From the NCBI GenBank assembly GCA_028275195.1, contig JAPWVC010000094.1, positions 1 through 5,022 of the forward strand: 5,022 nucleotides of DNA. Reading direction: 5' to 3'. Below are positions 4,275 to 5,022 of the stretch, in pieces. Under the pieces are notes generated by a model that saw nothing but the letters and a program-made list of their open reading frames with translations, did not search any database and was not told where the DNA came from. Each line of letters starts with the position of its first letter. The first letter of the stretch is position 1. The position numbers were made by a program, and so were the translations under genes. This stretch comes from Candidatus Acetothermia bacterium. Lineage in GTDB: Bacteria > Bipolaricaulota > Bipolaricaulia > RBG-16-55-9 > JANLFV01.

Positions 4275-5022
4275 AAAACTGTAAGGTCCTCGTAACTCCT
4301 CGCTCGTTCCGCCGCACCCCGGGGCAACACTGGGAGAGGTTAAGGGAGGCGGGCCTTGAGGTCCTGGAGAGCCCCTCCGAGCGGCCGCTCCGCGAGGAGG
4401 AGTTGCTGAGCTTGGTCGGGGATGTAGATGCGATGATCGTGGGACTGGATGAAGTGACTCGACGGGTCATTGAGGCGGCCAAATCTCTTCGGATTATCGC
4501 TAAATACGGCGTCGGGGTAGACAACATTGACCTAGAGGCCGCCGCTGAAAGGGGCATTACCGTGACTTACACTCCGGGGGCTAATGCCCCGGCGGTGGCC
4601 GAGCTAGCCTGGGGCCTGATCCTAGCGCTGGCGCGCCACATAGTCACTCATCACCTCCAGCTCAAGGGCGGCTCGCTCGCGCGACGGACCGGCCGAGAGC
4701 TCTGGGGCAAGACTTTAGGGATCATCGGGCTGGGGAATATCGGCAGGGAGGTCGCCAAGCGAGCCAAGGCGTTCGAGATGAGGGTCTTGGCCTACGACCC
4801 TTATCTCGATCAAGAGCTTGCCAGGGAGTATGGAGCGGAGCTATGTCCCTTGGAGAGGGTGCTTTCCGAGAGCGATATCATCTCCTTGCACTGCCCACTG
4901 ACCCCCGAGACGGAGGGGATAATCGGCCCTGAGGAGCTTGAACTAATGAAGGAAGGGGCCCTCCTCATCAACACGGCGAGGAAGGGCTTGGTGGATGAGG
5001 TCGCGCTGTATAAGGCATTGAA
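4271..5022 (+). CDS. D-2-hydroxyacid dehydrogenase, D-3-phosphoglycerate dehydrogenase-like (C-terminus cut by window end)
   Basis: An open frame of 250 residues continuing past the window. It has the family's layout: an N-terminal flavodoxin-like substrate domain, the active-site loop KYGVGVDNIDLEAAAERG (78-95), the TPGANAPAVAELAWGLILAL segment (101-120) typical of phosphoglycerate dehydrogenases, the NAD fingerprint GLGNIG (153-158), ribose-binding acidic D176 in AYDPY indicating NAD rather than NADP, LHCPLTPET (206-214), and catalytic Arg237 in NTARKGLVDE. The catalytic Glu and His, about 30 and 50 residues after the Arg, lie beyond the window, as would any ACT domain. Such enzymes interconvert a 2-hydroxyacid and a 2-ketoacid (3-phosphoglycerate, glycerate, glyoxylate or similar). 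ATG 4271 overlaps the isomerase stop in ATGA; the only purine-rich site (GGAG, 4267-4270) directly touches the ATG, so initiation probably depends on coupling. Serine biosynthesis or a sugar-acid step are both possible. Confidence 0.88.
   Translation, partial: MKNCKVLVTPRSFRRTPGQHWERLREAGLEVLESPSERPLREEELLSLVGDVDAMIVGLDEVTRRVIEAAKSLRIIAKYGVGVDNIDLEAAAERGITVTYTPGANAPAVAELAWGLILALARHIVTHHLQLKGGSLARRTGRELWGKTLGIIGLGNIGREVAKRAKAFEMRVLAYDPYLDQELAREYGAELCPLERVLSESDIISLHCPLTPETEGIIGPEELELMKEGALLINTARKGLVDEVALYKAL

Noticed and set aside
4379..4390. 12-bp perfect palindrome GAGCGGCCGCTC
   Set aside because: About one palindrome of this length is expected by chance in 5 kb, more in GC-rich DNA; it lies in coding sequence without any operator-like context.
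4261..4557. Minus-strand open frame of 98 codons opposite the 2-hydroxyacid dehydrogenase
   Set aside because: Ser/Arg/Thr-rich with no motif; the plus strand here encodes a well-conserved dehydrogenase that runs off the window.

Overview
The window is one tightly packed, single-direction (+ strand) gene cluster of six genes, the first and last of which run off the window. I see no tRNA, rRNA, CRISPR array, insertion sequence, promoter or terminator, and no non-coding stretch longer than a few bases. By eye the DNA is GC-rich (roughly 60%), AGG is a common arginine codon, and the proteins are rich in Glu, Arg and Lys. One gene encodes the cupin-type glucose-6-phosphate isomerase best known from Euryarchaeota and also found in scattered bacteria. 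This suggests an uncultured, possibly thermophilic bacterium or archaeon. I cannot settle the domain of life from this sequence.

Layout: (1) 1-245, C-terminal end of a Gfo/Idh/MocA-family NAD(P)-dependent sugar dehydrogenase; (2) 247-1380, PLP-dependent DegT/DnrJ/EryC1/StrS sugar aminotransferase; (3) 1370-2260, TIM-barrel ketose 3-epimerase of the D-tagatose/D-psicose 3-epimerase family; (4) 2257-3693, aldehyde dehydrogenase with a complete catalytic set; (5) 3702-4274 (alternatively from 3690), cupin-type glucose-6-phosphate isomerase; (6) 4271-5022, D-2-hydroxyacid dehydrogenase resembling D-3-phosphoglycerate dehydrogenase, cut by the window end.

Every junction is either an overlap (11, 4 and 4 nt) or a gap of at most 8 nt. 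Four of the five internal starts have a clear Shine-Dalgarno sequence, so the genes are almost certainly co-transcribed and partly translationally coupled. All six products are carbohydrate or hydroxy/keto-acid enzymes: a sugar dehydrogenase, a keto-sugar aminotransferase, a ketose 3-epimerase, an aldose-ketose isomerase acting on sugar phosphates, an aldehyde oxidiser and a 2-hydroxyacid/2-ketoacid oxidoreductase. Together they look like a sugar-remodelling or sugar-catabolic operon whose substrate cannot be read from the window.

The most suggestive part is the dehydrogenase plus DegT aminotransferase pair. In known systems (WbpB/WbpE, NtdC/NtdA, aminocyclitol pathways) this pair makes a keto-sugar and then an amino-sugar. 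Having a ketose 3-epimerase and a hexose-phosphate isomerase in the same operon is not a combination I recognise as a described pathway. No kinase, aldolase, dehydratase, transporter or regulator is visible, so the pathway must be completed by genes outside the window.
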